Positions 30,296 through 41,422 of a stretch of DNA of 64,000 nt are shown piece after piece. The first letter of the stretch is position 1, and the number at the start of each line of letters is the position of its first letter. The DNA is from Vreelandella titanicae BH1. Its GTDB lineage: Bacteria; Pseudomonadota; Gammaproteobacteria; Pseudomonadales; Halomonadaceae. The stretch covers positions 124,001 to 188,000 of the forward strand of contig NZ_AOPO01000009.1 in assembly GCF_000336575.1 (NCBI RefSeq), given 5' to 3'. The position numbers and the translations under genes are program-made. The notes below the pieces were generated by a model. The model saw only the letters and a list, made by a program, of their open reading frames with translations. It ran no database searches and had not been told where the DNA came from.

Positions 30296-30583
30296 TTATT
30301 CAACGACGCGGGGCACGAGATACAGGCCATTTTCCACTGCCGGAGCACAGCGCTGAAACGTGTCGCGCTGGTTGGTTTCCGTCACTTCATCGGCGCGCAG
30401 TCGCTGGGTCGCATCTAGCGGATGGGCGAGCGGCGTAACGCCTTCAGTATCGAGGCTTTGTAGCTGGTCGACCATGTCCAGAATCCGGCTTAGGTCGTCT
30501 ACAAAGCCGCTGGCTTGGTCATCGCTGACAGCGAGTCGGGCCAAGTGAGCGGCCCGGCGCACATGAGATTCTTCAAGCGCCAT
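30296..30583 (-). CDS. gatC: Asp-tRNA(Asn)/Glu-tRNA(Gln) amidotransferase subunit C
   Basis: Small subunit that clamps GatA to GatB. The 95-residue product begins MALEESHVRRAAHLARLAVS and contains SRILDMVDQLQSLDTEGVTPLAHPLD and LRADEVTE, the complete GatC signature. The start at 30583 is preceded by GAGGAAA; the frame extending to 30616 is not supported. It is first in the gatCAB operon and divergent from mreB, with 229 bases between them for both promoters. Confidence 0.96.
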   Translation of the reverse strand: MALEESHVRRAAHLARLAVSDDQASGFVDDLSRILDMVDQLQSLDTEGVTPLAHPLDATQRLRADEVTETNQRDTFQRCAPAVENGLYLVPRVVE

Positions 30584-30800
30584 GATCGATATTTCCTCAT
30601 AAACGTGATGGAACATAATCGGCTTTAAGCGGTATACATACCGATATCAAAAAAACGTCTTGTGTTGCAGACGTGGAAAATAGCCGCAAAAGGTACCACA
30701 TCTTGGCCTTAACGGGCAGTGTTAGGCGCGACTCGTGCTTGCTGCCAGGGGGTTGCGGTGATACCGTTTGCATCCGCACAGGGTTCCCGGTCTGCACTAG

Positions 30801-31850
<1,050 letters not shown>

Positions 31851-31874
31851 TCGCAGCGGTTAATTGCGGGGGGA

Positions 31875-32837
31875 TTGCCTATTAAACCGCTGTTTTCGCA
31901 CGGGCCACTGCCGGGCTACCGGCTGTTTTTTTGCGTCTTGGCCGCCAGTGCATTGATGTTTGTCGACCAGCATTTCACGCGTATGGAGAAAGTGCGCGCG
32001 CAAATGTCGATGGTCGTTGCTCCTATTCAATGGGTCGTCAGTGTGCCTAGCGACCTGTTGAATTGGGGGTCGCTTGCGCTCTCCGATCAGCAGGCGTTGG
32101 TGGATGAAAACCGTCGCCTGCGTGAGCAGATTCTCACCCTTTCCCATCGTGGTCAGCGAATGGCGAATTTGACCGCGGAAAACAGCGAGCTGCGCGAATT
32201 GCTAAAAGCCGCGAAGCGGCGTGATATTCCTTATATCACCGCCGAACTGTTGTCGCTTGATAACGACCCCTTTAGTCATCAGATGGTGATTAATCGCGGC
32301 CATCGCAATGGCACCTACGTGGGGCAGCCGGTGATTGATGCCTCGGGCTTGGTGGGGCAAATTACCGCGGTCTCTGCCTACTCAAGTCGGGTACTGCTGT
32401 TAGCTGATGCCAGTCATGCGTTGCCGGTTCAGTTAAACCGCAATGGCTTACGTTTTATCGTCCAAGGGGCGGGGCGTTACAGCAGCGTTAATGTGATGCA
32501 CGTACCTGATACGGCTGATATCCGTGAAGGTGATTTACTGACCACATCGGGCTTGGCTGGACGCTTTCCTCCGGGTTACCCCGTGGCGCGAGTCACCGAG
32601 GTGTTTCACGATCCGGGGCAGCCTTTTGCTCGCGTGACGGCCGAACCGATGGCTCAACTGCAGCGCTCGCGTCATTTCTTGCTACTTTTTCCGCCCCCGC
32701 GAGAGGAGGTAGAAGAACATGCCTGGGATGAGACGCTGGATATCTCCGCAGAGGCCTTGCGCTCTTCACTCCAGCTTTCAACAAGCCCCAACAATGCGTT
32801 GCGCGACTCAAATGCATCATCTCAAGAGGTGCCCTGA
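31875..32837 (+). CDS. mreC: Rod-shape-determining protein MreC
   Basis: Bitopic periplasmic protein that links MreB to PBP2/RodA. The 320-residue product has a short cytoplasmic part, one transmembrane helix (about residues 16-33), a coiled coil (about 75-110, including DENRRLREQILTL and LTAENSELRELL) and a beta domain with INRGHRNGTYVGQPVIDASGLVGQ. The start is TTG 31875 next to a G-rich stretch (31868-31873). It gives the usual N-terminus (PIKPLFSHGPLPGYRL), and no ATG fits upstream. The mreD ATG overlaps the stop as TGATG. Confidence 0.94.
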   Translation: MPIKPLFSHGPLPGYRLFFCVLAASALMFVDQHFTRMEKVRAQMSMVVAPIQWVVSVPSDLLNWGSLALSDQQALVDENRRLREQILTLSHRGQRMANLTAENSELRELLKAAKRRDIPYITAELLSLDNDPFSHQMVINRGHRNGTYVGQPVIDASGLVGQITAVSAYSSRVLLLADASHALPVQLNRNGLRFIVQGAGRYSSVNVMHVPDTADIREGDLLTTSGLAGRFPPGYPVARVTEVFHDPGQPFARVTAEPMAQLQRSRHFLLLFPPPREEVEEHAWDETLDISAEALRSSLQLSTSPNNALRDSNASSQEVP

Positions 32838-33325
32838 TGCCACGAGCACCGATTGTTCCGCTAGTGATTATTTGGTTTAGTTTGGTCTTGGCTCTTTGCT
32901 TGCAGGTGATGCCGCTGGCCGATGGCTGGCAGGTATATCGCCCCGAGTGGTTAGGGCTGATGCTGATCTACTGGTGTATGCGCACACCCGACAGAGTCGG
33001 CGTTTTTCATGGCTTTGTGCTGGGGATTTTGATGGATTTAATTGAAGGCACCGTGCTGGGCCAGCATGCGCTTATTTATGCATTGCTGGCCTTCCTGTGT
33101 GCGCTGGTCTATCCCCGCTTCCGTGCTTATTCACTGGTACAGCAGTCAGCGCTGGTGTTGGTGCTGTTGGGCTTGATGCAGCTAGTCGCTCAATGGCTAC
33201 GCACTATCGTGGGTGATTTTTCGATTCATTTAGCCTTTTTGATTCCCGCGCTGATCAGTGCGTTGCTATGGCCATGGCTAGCGACGATGTTCCAGGCATT
33301 AGAACGTCGGTTGGCTGCTTCATGA
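32837..33325 (+). CDS. mreD: Rod-shape-determining protein MreD
   Basis: Polytopic inner-membrane partner of MreC. The 162-residue product is almost wholly hydrophobic with about five or six membrane helices. Family features are the PEWLGLMLIYWCMRTPDRVGV segment after the first helix pair and GFVLGILMDLIEGTVLGQHAL. It shares a base with mreC and overlaps maf by four (ATGA), showing tight translational coupling. Confidence 0.94.
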   Translation: MPRAPIVPLVIIWFSLVLALCLQVMPLADGWQVYRPEWLGLMLIYWCMRTPDRVGVFHGFVLGILMDLIEGTVLGQHALIYALLAFLCALVYPRFRAYSLVQQSALVLVLLGLMQLVAQWLRTIVGDFSIHLAFLIPALISALLWPWLATMFQALERRLAAS

Positions 33326-33903
33326 CTGCGCCTGTTTTGTGTTTAGCGTCTGCCTCTCCACGCCGTCGAGCTTTGCTGGCATCCATTGGTGTTCCGGTCA
33401 CGGTTCACCCTTGTGATATTGATGAGACACTGCAGGTGGGTGAGTCGGCTCAAGCGTATGTGCAGCGCTTAGCAGTTGCCAAAGCCGAGGCAGCAGCCCC
33501 TTTTACCCACTTGCCTATCCTAGGTTCAGATACCGCTGTGGTGGTCGATGGGCGTATCCTAGGTAAACCAGCGAATGCTGAGGAGGGCGCCGAGATGCTG
33601 CGGCTGCTTTCGGGGCGGTGCCACGAGGTGCTTACCGCTGTGGCGATAAGTGGGCCAGAAGGTATGCTCTCCTCCTGCGTGACTACTCAGGTGACAATGC
33701 GTGAGATAAGCGCTGATGAAATCGTTGCCTATTGGCGCACGGGTGAACCTGCTGATAAGGCTGGTGGCTACGCAATACAGGGGTTAGCCGCCATATTTGT
33801 AAAACAGATTCAAGGCAGTCACTCAGCAGTGGTAGGGCTACCGCTGTATGAGACGACGCACTTGCTATGCCGACAGGGAGTTCCTATCTGGCAGCGTGTT
33901 TAA
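33322..33903 (+). CDS. maf: Maf-family nucleotide pyrophosphatase (YhdE type)
   Basis: House-cleaning pyrophosphatase; the YhdE branch hydrolyses dTTP and UTP and modified analogues. The 193-residue product has the N-terminal LASASPRRRALLASIGV, then ILGSDTAVVVDGRILGKP and the C-terminal GGYAIQGLAAIFVKQIQGSHSAVVGLPLYET. Together these give the complete Maf fold and active-site residues. The start is the ATG at 33322 overlapping the mreD stop; the frame open from 33268 is mreD sequence. Position between mreD and rng matches Escherichia yhdE. Confidence 0.95.
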   Translation: MTAPVLCLASASPRRRALLASIGVPVTVHPCDIDETLQVGESAQAYVQRLAVAKAEAAAPFTHLPILGSDTAVVVDGRILGKPANAEEGAEMLRLLSGRCHEVLTAVAISGPEGMLSSCVTTQVTMREISADEIVAYWRTGEPADKAGGYAIQGLAAIFVKQIQGSHSAVVGLPLYETTHLLCRQGVPIWQRV

Positions 33904-33974
33904 TTCTCTAGATATAGAGGGCAACGCCGCCTGTATCGCTGGCAAGGAATACGTCAACCAACAAGGAATTTTGC

Positions 33975-35438
33975 ATGAGCGGTGAAGTTCTCATCAATTT
34001 AACGCCAATGGAAACCCGCGTCGCGCTGGTTGAAAATGGCGTTTTGCAAGAGGCACTGATCGAGCGTTCCCGTCGGCGTGGCATCGTGGGCAATATCTAC
34101 AAAGGCAAAGTAGTGCGTGTGTTGCCTGGTATGCAGGCTGCCTTTGTTGATATTGGCTTAGAGCGGGCGGCATTTATTCATGCCCACGAAGTGATGCCAC
34201 CCGGCACGCCGCTCGATGAGCAGCAGACCATCGGCCAGTTGCTTCATGAAGGCCAGGCGTTGGTGGTGCAGGCGACCAAAGACCCTATTGGAAGTAAAGG
34301 TGCGCGCTTAACCACGCACCTCTCGATCCCTTCCCGCTATTTGGTGTATATGCCTGACTCGCCGCATCACGGCGTTTCGCAACGCATCGAGGATGAGCGT
34401 GAACGCGAGCGTTTAAAAGCCCTGCTGGATAACAGCGTGGCGGAGCAGACGCTGGAAGTGACGGGTGGCTTTATTGTCCGAACTGCCGCGGAAGGCGTAG
34501 GTGACGAAGAGCTAAAAGGCGATATGCACTTTCTGTTGCGGCTGTGGCGTAAGGTGAGTGAGCGTAAAGTCACCGCGACGCCACAAAGCGTCATTTATGA
34601 TGATTTGCCGCTCTTTATGCGCACTCTGCGCGACGTAATGCGCGACGATATTGAAAAAGTGCGTATCGACTCGCGGGAAAACTTCGTCAAACTGGTCGAG
34701 TTTGCCGAAGAGTTTATGCCCGATGCCGTTGAGCGGATTGAGTACTACCCAGGTGAGCGCCCCATCTTTGATCTCTACAGTGTCGAGGATGAGATCCAGA
34801 AAGCCTTGGGTCGCAAGGTGCAGCTGAAATCCGGTGGTTATCTGGTGATTGACCCCACCGAGGCAATGACCACCATTGATGTTAATACCGGCGGCTATGT
34901 GGGTCACCGCAACCTTGAAGAGACCATTTTCAAAACCAACCTTGAGGCGGCCACGGCGATTGCCCGCCAACTTCGGTTGCGCAACCTGGGCGGTATCATC
35001 ATTATCGACTTTATCGATATGAACGATGTTGAGCATCAGCGGCAAGTGTTGCGAGTATTGGAAAAAGCCTTAGAGCGCGACCACGCTAAAACCAAGTGTA
35101 CCGGTGTTACCGAGCTTGGCTTGGTTCAGCTTACCCGCAAGCGCACCCGGGAGAGCCTAGAGCAAACGATGTGTGAAGCGTGCCCAACCTGCAGTGGGCG
35201 CGGCACACTTAAAACGCCTGAGACTGTCTGCTACGAAATTTTCCGTGAGATTCTGCGCGAAGAGCGTGCCTACAGTGCTGAAACTTATATGGTGCTTGCA
35301 TCGCAGTCCGTTGTTGACCGCTTACTAGATGAAGAGTCAGCGGCAGTGGCTGACCTGGAGACGTTTATCAATAAAACGATCCGTTTTCAGGTTGAGCAAC
35401 ACTACTCCCAAGAGCAGTACGATATTGTGCTGATGTAA
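33975..35438 (+). CDS. rng: Ribonuclease G
   Basis: Endoribonuclease of the RNase E/G family; matures the 16S rRNA 5' end and degrades some mRNAs. The 487-residue product has the S1 domain (GNIYKGKVVRVLPGMQAAFV), the 5'-sensor/RNase H-like parts, the catalytic DVNTGGYVG and GGIIIIDFIDM segments and the zinc-link CPTCSGRG. It lacks the long C-terminal scaffold of RNase E, hence RNase G. AAGGA (33963-33967) precedes ATG 33975. Confidence 0.97.
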   Translation: MSGEVLINLTPMETRVALVENGVLQEALIERSRRRGIVGNIYKGKVVRVLPGMQAAFVDIGLERAAFIHAHEVMPPGTPLDEQQTIGQLLHEGQALVVQATKDPIGSKGARLTTHLSIPSRYLVYMPDSPHHGVSQRIEDERERERLKALLDNSVAEQTLEVTGGFIVRTAAEGVGDEELKGDMHFLLRLWRKVSERKVTATPQSVIYDDLPLFMRTLRDVMRDDIEKVRIDSRENFVKLVEFAEEFMPDAVERIEYYPGERPIFDLYSVEDEIQKALGRKVQLKSGGYLVIDPTEAMTTIDVNTGGYVGHRNLEETIFKTNLEAATAIARQLRLRNLGGIIIIDFIDMNDVEHQRQVLRVLEKALERDHAKTKCTGVTELGLVQLTRKRTRESLEQTMCEACPTCSGRGTLKTPETVCYEIFREILREERAYSAETYMVLASQSVVDRLLDEESAAVADLETFINKTIRFQVEQHYSQEQYDIVLM

Positions 35439-35440
35439 CC

Positions 35441-38400
35441 ATGCTGACTCGTTCGCTGGTGCGTTGGAGTTTGCTGATAGCGGCCTGGCTTTTGGGCAGC
35501 GCGGCTGTGCTGCTGTTACTGCTGCGTCTAGCGATCAGCCAATCCGATGCCCTTACCCCCCACATTGAAGCGTTACTCGAGGCGCGCATTGGCGTGCCGG
35601 TGACCATCGAGCGCTTATCGCTATCGCTAGCGCGTAGCGATCTACTGCTACGGCTTGACGGGGTGAACGCGGAAACCCCTGATGGCCAAGCACTCTTTTC
35701 CCTTGAGCATGCGGGGCTGCGCTTAGATACCTGGGCGTCGTTTGCCAATCTGGCACCGATTTTTAGTGATGCGCGTATCAGTGGTACACAGTTTCACCTC
35801 TATCAAGGTTCGGGGAGGTCTTTACAGTGGCCTGAGCCTGCGGAGTTACCGCTATTGATGGCAGCAGAACCCGATGTGGATCTGGCCACAATTGATAGCT
35901 GGGCGGGCTTGATTCTACGCCAACGCCTGTGGGTGGATGACACGCGGGTTGTACTGCACGGCAAAGACGACACCGTGATGCTGCATGCTCAGACACTGCT
36001 GCTGACCGGTGATGAGCGGCGCACAAGGTTAGAGGGCGCCATCAATATCGCCCCATCGTTAGAGCAGGCTCGCGATATAGACCTTCCTGCGGCGGAAATG
36101 AAGGTCGAAATGCAGCCCGGCCGACGGGGTTTTAGCGATTTTTCGGCAGCACTGCAGTTGGATATTCAGCTTGATCAGTTAGTGGTTCTGGCGGATATGT
36201 TTCGGCCTGATCATGCCGCCTATTTAGAGCAAGCCGGGGGCAGTGCGCGGCTATGGGGGCGTTGGACCACCGGGCGCCTTGAGGAAGCTCGTGTTGCCGT
36301 CGACGTTCCACAGTTGACGCTTCGCCACCAGGTTCAGTACGCGGTGTTAAGAGATATTAAGGCTAATGGCCTGTGGCAGCGCGACGGCGAAGGTGGTGAG
36401 GCGTGGCTAAGCGGCGACGCGGAGAGCGTTGAGTGGGCCCAGCCCCCTGGAGGTAACGTTGGGCCAGCGTTGCCACGCCACTGGCATGCCACCCACCAAC
36501 CAGGACAGTGGGAAGTGCGCACCAGCGCCTTTGAGCTTGCCTCGCTGACCGCTTGGCGTGACTACGTATTGCTCCCTGAATCCGTCACCAGGGTATTGCA
36601 AACCCTTGCTCCCCGTGGGCAAGTCGAGGGGTTGCACGTGGGGCAGCAGGATGGTCACTGGGGAGTGGATGCGGCGCTAACCGGCGTGGAGGTCTCACCG
36701 TGGCAGCAGGCACCGGGCGGAGGCCCGCTGGATGCCTGGGTACAGGCGCGGGATTTACGCGGCCGCGTGCTGTTTAGCAGCAACGGTGAAAGCACTCTCT
36801 ACTTTCCTGAGTTTTTTGCCGCTCCCATGCAACTGCGACGTGCTGAAGGGGAAGTGGAGTGGGTATACGACGGCCCCAATACCATGGTGAGTGGCAAGCG
36901 CCTAAGCGTCGACTGGGACGGCGCCCAGATAGCGGGCGGCTTTGGTTTGGTGACGGGTAATCAGCGCGGGCATTTTGGTTTAGACCTCAATTTCAGTGAC
37001 GTGGATGCTGTTGAGCGTCCGCTGGCCCAGTGGTTGCCGCTCAGCGTCATGGATGACGAGCTTCGCGAATGGCTGCTTAATGATATTGGTGGCTACGTGA
37101 GCGAGGGCTCTCTGCAGCTTAGCCAACCGTTAGGCGAAGGGGCGACCGCCAACGACTTTACTGCAACGCTCGCTCTGGCGGTGACCCAAGGACATTTGCC
37201 GATCGCGCCAGGCTGGCCACGTCTTGACGACGTCGAGGGGCGCTTAAAGTGGCAAAACAGAGTGTTAGAAGCTGAAATTGATAACGCCCAGAGCCATGGC
37301 ATCACTGCTTCAGAGGGTGAGGTGGTGATGGAGGATGAGACGCTCAACCTTTCGGGGCAGTTAAAATCGGATGGGCCAGCGCTGATATCATTTTTACAGG
37401 CAATGCCCGAGATTGATCTTTCCCCACTAAGTGATTTGCGCGTAACGGGTGGCGTTAACGGCGATATTGCGTTGTCGTTGCCGTTGGCAAACCCTGAAGC
37501 GCTGCAACTGGAAATCAATGCTCGGCCACGCTTTCCGGAAGTGGTGTATAAACCGCTCGATCTACGTCTTCAATCGGTTGAGGGGGATCTCGCCTGGCTT
37601 CAAAACGGGAAGAGTTCAGGTCTCGTCGGTGAGGTTAGTGGGCAGTTGCTGGGAGGCCCTATCAACGCTGATATTGATACTCAACGCAACGACATACAGC
37701 TGCAGGGGAGTGTCACCACTGGGGCGCTTTTTGGGCTTGCAGGGTTGAATAGTCAAGGGCGTATGCCGCTAGAAGGACCGCTAGAGTGGCAGGGCAGTGT
37801 CGCCCTAACGCCAACGCCCATCCTGCGCTTGGAGAGTCGTTTAGTCGGCGTCACCAGTCATCTTCCCGAGCCCTTTGCAAAATCGTCACAGCAGGCCTGG
37901 CCCTGGACATTAACCGCCGATATGGACACAAAACGTATCGAAAGCCGCCTAGCCGATATCGCTTCTGCACGACTGCAACAGCTTAATGGCTCGCTTGCCG
38001 GGACGCTAAATTTAGGCAGCCAGGCGGTGCGCCTGCCCGACTGGCCCTCCCAGCCAGGGGTTAGTATCGATGCTGCCCTACCTCGCATTGACCCGCTAGC
38101 GTGGCAGCAGGCGATTTCACCGCTAATGCCCAGCGGGTTGCTCAGTGCGTCGGGTGGAGGTACTCAAATACCGTTGGCGGTCTCGTTAGCCACACCCTGT
38201 GTGGTTTACCAAAGGGAGTGTTTAGGCAGCCTTAACGCGTCGGGAGGCGTGAACGATAGCCGGATCGATTTGGGGCTAAGCGGTAATCTGGTCACTGGGC
38301 ATTTACTGTACGATGCTCAATCACCGCAACCGTTAGATGTGGCCATTGAAGCGCTGGCGCTTGATCGCTTGCTGGCGTTAGCCAATGTTGAACACGACAG

Positions 38401-39292
38401 CGATGCTCCGATGCCAGACTCCTGGATGGAAACGGTCGATACCCAGCGCAAGGTGCCTGTGGCCATTCCTGATTGGCTAGCCGATGTGCCCAATGGACGA
38501 TTACGCTTAGCCGAAATTGCTATGGGGCCGCGCCGCTTCGGCCCTTTGACTGCTTACTGGAAAACTGACGGCGAGCGTTTTTCGCTTACCCCCGTTGGCT
38601 TAACCCTGGGTCAGCTCTCTGCGCGAGGTGAGCTTTACTGGGAGGGGGACGCTGTTTCCAGTCATACCCGTGCGGACATTACGATTCAGGGTGGCGACAT
38701 CGGCACCGCCCTTGAGCGTCTTGACCAACCGGTGGCCATGCGTAGCCGAAGTGCCGATGTGGCTGCTTCGCTTGATTGGCCGGGGGCGCCCTGGCAGTTG
38801 GAGTTAAGCCGCTCAGATGGCTATATCAGTACCGACATTCGTGATGGCCGCTTTGTCACTCTGGAATCGGCACCTGCGCGCTTAATTGGCTTGCTCAATT
38901 TCGATAATATTTTACGTCGTCTACGCTTGGATTTTTCCGACGTTACCGGCCGCGGCACGGCATTTGACCGTGTTAAGGGGACGGCTGATGTTACTGGTGA
39001 GTTGCTGACGCTGCGCGGGCCATTGCAAATTGATACTCCGGCCACCACCCTAACGCTTACCGGCAGTGTCAACCTGGTGACGCGTGAACTTGACCAGCGG
39101 CTTGGCGTCACACTACCAGTGACGCAAAGTTTACCGATCGCGGCGATTGCCGTTGGCGCACCCATCGTGGGTGGAGCGCTGTTCCTTGCTGACCAGCTGT
39201 TTGGCGACGCCTTAGATCGCGCCACGACACTCCATTATCGCGTGCGAGGCCCTTGGACTTCGCCGCAGGTTACTTTAGAAGGCCCCCAATGA
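35441..39292 (+). CDS. yhdP: YhdP-family AsmA-like envelope protein
   Basis: Very large periplasm-spanning protein of the AsmA/TamB/YhdP group; in Escherichia YhdP acts in phospholipid transport to the outer membrane. The 1283-residue product has an N-terminal membrane anchor (about residues 8-30, [20 protein letters not shown]) and a long beta-rich repeat region. The C-terminal DUF3971/AsmA-like end has [20 protein letters not shown] and [18 protein letters not shown]. Length is close to Escherichia YhdP (1266). It starts three bases after rng and overlaps tldD as ATGA. Function in this organism is inferred from family. Confidence 0.93.
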   Translation: MLTRSLVRWSLLIAAWLLGSAAVLLLLLRLAISQSDALTPHIEALLEARIGVPVTIERLSLSLARSDLLLRLDGVNAETPDGQALFSLEHAGLRLDTWASFANLAPIFSDARISGTQFHLYQGSGRSLQWPEPAELPLLMAAEPDVDLATIDSWAGLILRQRLWVDDTRVVLHGKDDTVMLHAQTLLLTGDERRTRLEGAINIAPSLEQARDIDLPAAEMKVEMQPGRRGFSDFSAALQLDIQLDQLVVLADMFRPDHAAYLEQAGGSARLWGRWTTGRLEEARVAVDVPQLTLRHQVQYAVLRDIKANGLWQRDGEGGEAWLSGDAESVEWAQPPGGNVGPALPRHWHATHQPGQWEVRTSAFELASLTAWRDYVLLPESVTRVLQTLAPRGQVEGLHVGQQDGHWGVDAALTGVEVSPWQQAPGGGPLDAWVQARDLRGRVLFSSNGESTLYFPEFFAAPMQLRRAEGEVEWVYDGPNTMVSGKRLSVDWDGAQIAGGFGLVTGNQRGHFGLDLNFSDVDAVERPLAQWLPLSVMDDELREWLLNDIGGYVSEGSLQLSQPLGEGATANDFTATLALAVTQGHLPIAPGWPRLDDVEGRLKWQNRVLEAEIDNAQSHGITASEGEVVMEDETLNLSGQLKSDGPALISFLQAMPEIDLSPLSDLRVTGGVNGDIALSLPLANPEALQLEINARPRFPEVVYKPLDLRLQSVEGDLAWLQNGKSSGLVGEVSGQLLGGPINADIDTQRNDIQLQGSVTTGALFGLAGLNSQGRMPLEGPLEWQGSVALTPTPILRLESRLVGVTSHLPEPFAKSSQQAWPWTLTADMDTKRIESRLADIASARLQQLNGSLAGTLNLGSQAVRLPDWPSQPGVSIDAALPRIDPLAWQQAISPLMPSGLLSASGGGTQIPLAVSLATPCVVYQRECLGSLNASGGVNDSRIDLGLSGNLVTGHLLYDAQSPQPLDVAIEALALDRLLALANVEHDSDAPMPDSWMETVDTQRKVPVAIPDWLADVPNGRLRLAEIAMGPRRFGPLTAYWKTDGERFSLTPVGLTLGQLSARGELYWEGDAVSSHTRADITIQGGDIGTALERLDQPVAMRSRSADVAASLDWPGAPWQLELSRSDGYISTDIRDGRFVTLESAPARLIGLLNFDNILRRLRLDFSDVTGRGTAFDRVKGTADVTGELLTLRGPLQIDTPATTLTLTGSVNLVTRELDQRLGVTLPVTQSLPIAAIAVGAPIVGGALFLADQLFGDALDRATTLHYRVRGPWTSPQVTLEGPQ

Positions 39293-40740
39293 CCGCATAT
39301 AAAAGTGATGTAGATACGGCCGCCGCCATTCTGTTGACCCCCGGAGGGCTCGATTTAGAGGCTCTGGAAACGGGGTTGGGCTACGCCATGGGCGCGGGCA
39401 TTGACTATGCCGATCTCTATTTCCAGCGTACCTGGCAAGAGGGCTGGGTACTGGAGGATGGAGAGGTAAAAGAGGCCAGCTACAATATTGACGGTGGCGT
39501 CGGCGTACGCTCACTGGCAGGTGAAAAGACTGGCTTTGCCTACTCCAACCAAATAACGGCCGATGCGCTAATGGACACCGGCCGCACGGCGGCAGGCATC
39601 GTCCGCAGAGGTCAACGTCTGCCTGGACAGTTGGTGCGCCCGGTATCCGCCATGTCGCGCTATGCGGGAATCGACCCCCTGGCCGGGCTAAGCGCGGAAG
39701 ACAAAGTCGCCATGCTAAAACAGGCTGACAAAATCGCGCGTGCTGCAGACCCGAGCATCAGTCAAGTGAGTGCTTCTCTTTCAGGTACCTACGAAGTAGT
39801 GCTGGTGAGGGCAAGCGATGGCACCTTGGCGGCGGATATTCGCCCGCTGGTGCGCTTTAATGTCAGCGTTATCGCGGTTAAAAATGGTCGTCGTGAACGC
39901 GGCAGTGCGGGCGGCGGTGGCCGTTACTCCATGGCCAAGCTGCGCGATGACCAAGTTGCCGAGCAGTACGCCAAAGAGGCGGTGCGTCAGGCACTGGTCA
40001 ACCTGGAAGCCGTCGATGCGCCCGCGGGGCAAATGCCTGTGGTGCTGGCGTCGGGGTGGCCGGGAATTTTGCTTCATGAAGCCGTCGGCCATGGTTTGGA
40101 AGGGGATTTCAACCGTAAGGGCAGTTCCGCTTTTGCTGGCAAAATGGGCGAGCGCGTGGCCGCAAAAGGTGTGACGATTGTCGATGATGCGACACTATCT
40201 GATTGCCGTGGCTCGATGAGCGTGGATGACGAGGGCACGCCGGGCCAATACACGCCGCTTATCGAAGACGGCATTTTGACTGGCTATATGCAGGACAAAC
40301 TCAATGCCCGCTTAATGGGCATGGCTCCCACAGGCAATGCGCGACGCGAATCCTTTGCCCACCTGCCGATGCCGCGCATGACGAATACGGTCATGCTTGC
40401 GGGCCAAGATGAGCCCAGCGATATTATCAAAAGCGTTAAGCGCGGTATTTACGCGGTGAGCTTTGGGGGCGGGCAGGTGGATATCACCTCTGGCAAATTT
40501 GTGTTCTCTGCCAGCGAAGCCTACTTGATTGAAGACGGTAAGGTGACGGTGCCGCTGAAAGGCGCCACCTTGATTGGTAACGGGCCGGAAGCGATGCAGC
40601 GTGTTTCCATGATTGGCCATGATATGGCGCTGGATACCGGCATTGGCGTGTGTGGTAAAGAAGGGCAGGGCGTGCCGGTGGGTGTGGGCCAGCCCACCCT
40701 GAAATTGGATGAGCTGACCGTCGGCGGCACGCAGTCTTGA
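39289..40740 (+). CDS. tldD: Metalloprotease subunit TldD
   Basis: Catalytic half of the TldD/TldE protease, which processes small peptides (microcin B17, CcdA in Escherichia). The 483-residue product has the zinc motif [11 protein letters not shown] (H263, E264, H268) with GKMGERVA downstream and the [15 protein letters not shown] segment near the C-terminus. ATG 39289 overlaps the yhdP stop; the frame open from 39253 is yhdP sequence. Its partner gene pmbA lies at 41423, separated by darP on the other strand. Confidence 0.96.
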   Translation: MTAYKSDVDTAAAILLTPGGLDLEALETGLGYAMGAGIDYADLYFQRTWQEGWVLEDGEVKEASYNIDGGVGVRSLAGEKTGFAYSNQITADALMDTGRTAAGIVRRGQRLPGQLVRPVSAMSRYAGIDPLAGLSAEDKVAMLKQADKIARAADPSISQVSASLSGTYEVVLVRASDGTLAADIRPLVRFNVSVIAVKNGRRERGSAGGGGRYSMAKLRDDQVAEQYAKEAVRQALVNLEAVDAPAGQMPVVLASGWPGILLHEAVGHGLEGDFNRKGSSAFAGKMGERVAAKGVTIVDDATLSDCRGSMSVDDEGTPGQYTPLIEDGILTGYMQDKLNARLMGMAPTGNARRESFAHLPMPRMTNTVMLAGQDEPSDIIKSVKRGIYAVSFGGGQVDITSGKFVFSASEAYLIEDGKVTVPLKGATLIGNGPEAMQRVSMIGHDMALDTGIGVCGKEGQGVPVGVGQPTLKLDELTVGGTQS

Positions 40741-40777
40741 TAGGCGGTCTTGAAAAACCGTCTTAAAGAGGCTGTTT

Positions 40778-41299
40778 TTAAAGTGCGAGGGTTTCGCGCA
40801 GGTGTTTGAAGAGCTTGCGCGAGCTGGTCGGCGGTTTGCCCTGTTCGCGTTCCCGCTGGGCGTTGCGAATCAATTGACGCAGTGTCTGGCGATCGGCGTC
40901 GGGGTGCTCCGCCATAAACAGGTCAACTGCCGCATCGCCCTCGTCAATTAAGCGTTCCCGCCATTTTTCCAGTCGGTGGAACGCGTGGTCGCGCTGCTCT
41001 TGCTCCTGGTCGATGGAGTCGAACACGGCTTGAATGGCGGTAAGATCCTCTTTACGGATCAGCTTACCGACATACTGCATATGGCGGCGGCGACCTTCAT
41101 GGGAGCGAATACGCGAGGTTTCCTCGATAGCGCGTAGCATATCGTCAGAGAGGGGGAAACGGGCGCGTTCCGCCGGTCGCATGGCGATTAAGGTTTCCCC
41201 AAGTGCCTGTAAGGCATGCATTTCGCGTTTGAGTTGCGACTTGCTAGGGCGTTCTTCCTGTTCTTCTACTTCAACGGGATCGGGACGTTGCTTACGCAT
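40778..41299 (-). CDS. darP: Ribosome-associated protein DarP (YjgA)
   Basis: Associates with late 50S precursors and promotes peptidyl-transferase-centre maturation in Escherichia. The 173-residue product has the DUF615 segments PSKSQLKREMHALQALGE, ARFPLSDDMLRAI and HEGRRRHMQYVGKLIR, and ends in KLFKHLRETL. Start 41299 (MRKQRPDPVEVEEQ) fits family length; the frame to 41422 is an extension. It lies between tldD and pmbA in opposite orientation; yjgA and pmbA are also divergent neighbours in Escherichia. Confidence 0.94.
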   Translation of the reverse strand: MRKQRPDPVEVEEQEERPSKSQLKREMHALQALGETLIAMRPAERARFPLSDDMLRAIEETSRIRSHEGRRRHMQYVGKLIRKEDLTAIQAVFDSIDQEQEQRDHAFHRLEKWRERLIDEGDAAVDLFMAEHPDADRQTLRQLIRNAQREREQGKPPTSSRKLFKHLRETLAL

Positions 41300-41422
41300 A
41301 GTGTGACTCACAGACAAGATTCGTGGCGGCATTATACCAGCTGCGAGTACAACATTGATTCGCCGATGACACTCTCTTGCAAGACTTTGGTTGAGAGGCA
41401 TTCGGTTGAAATAGGAGGCCAT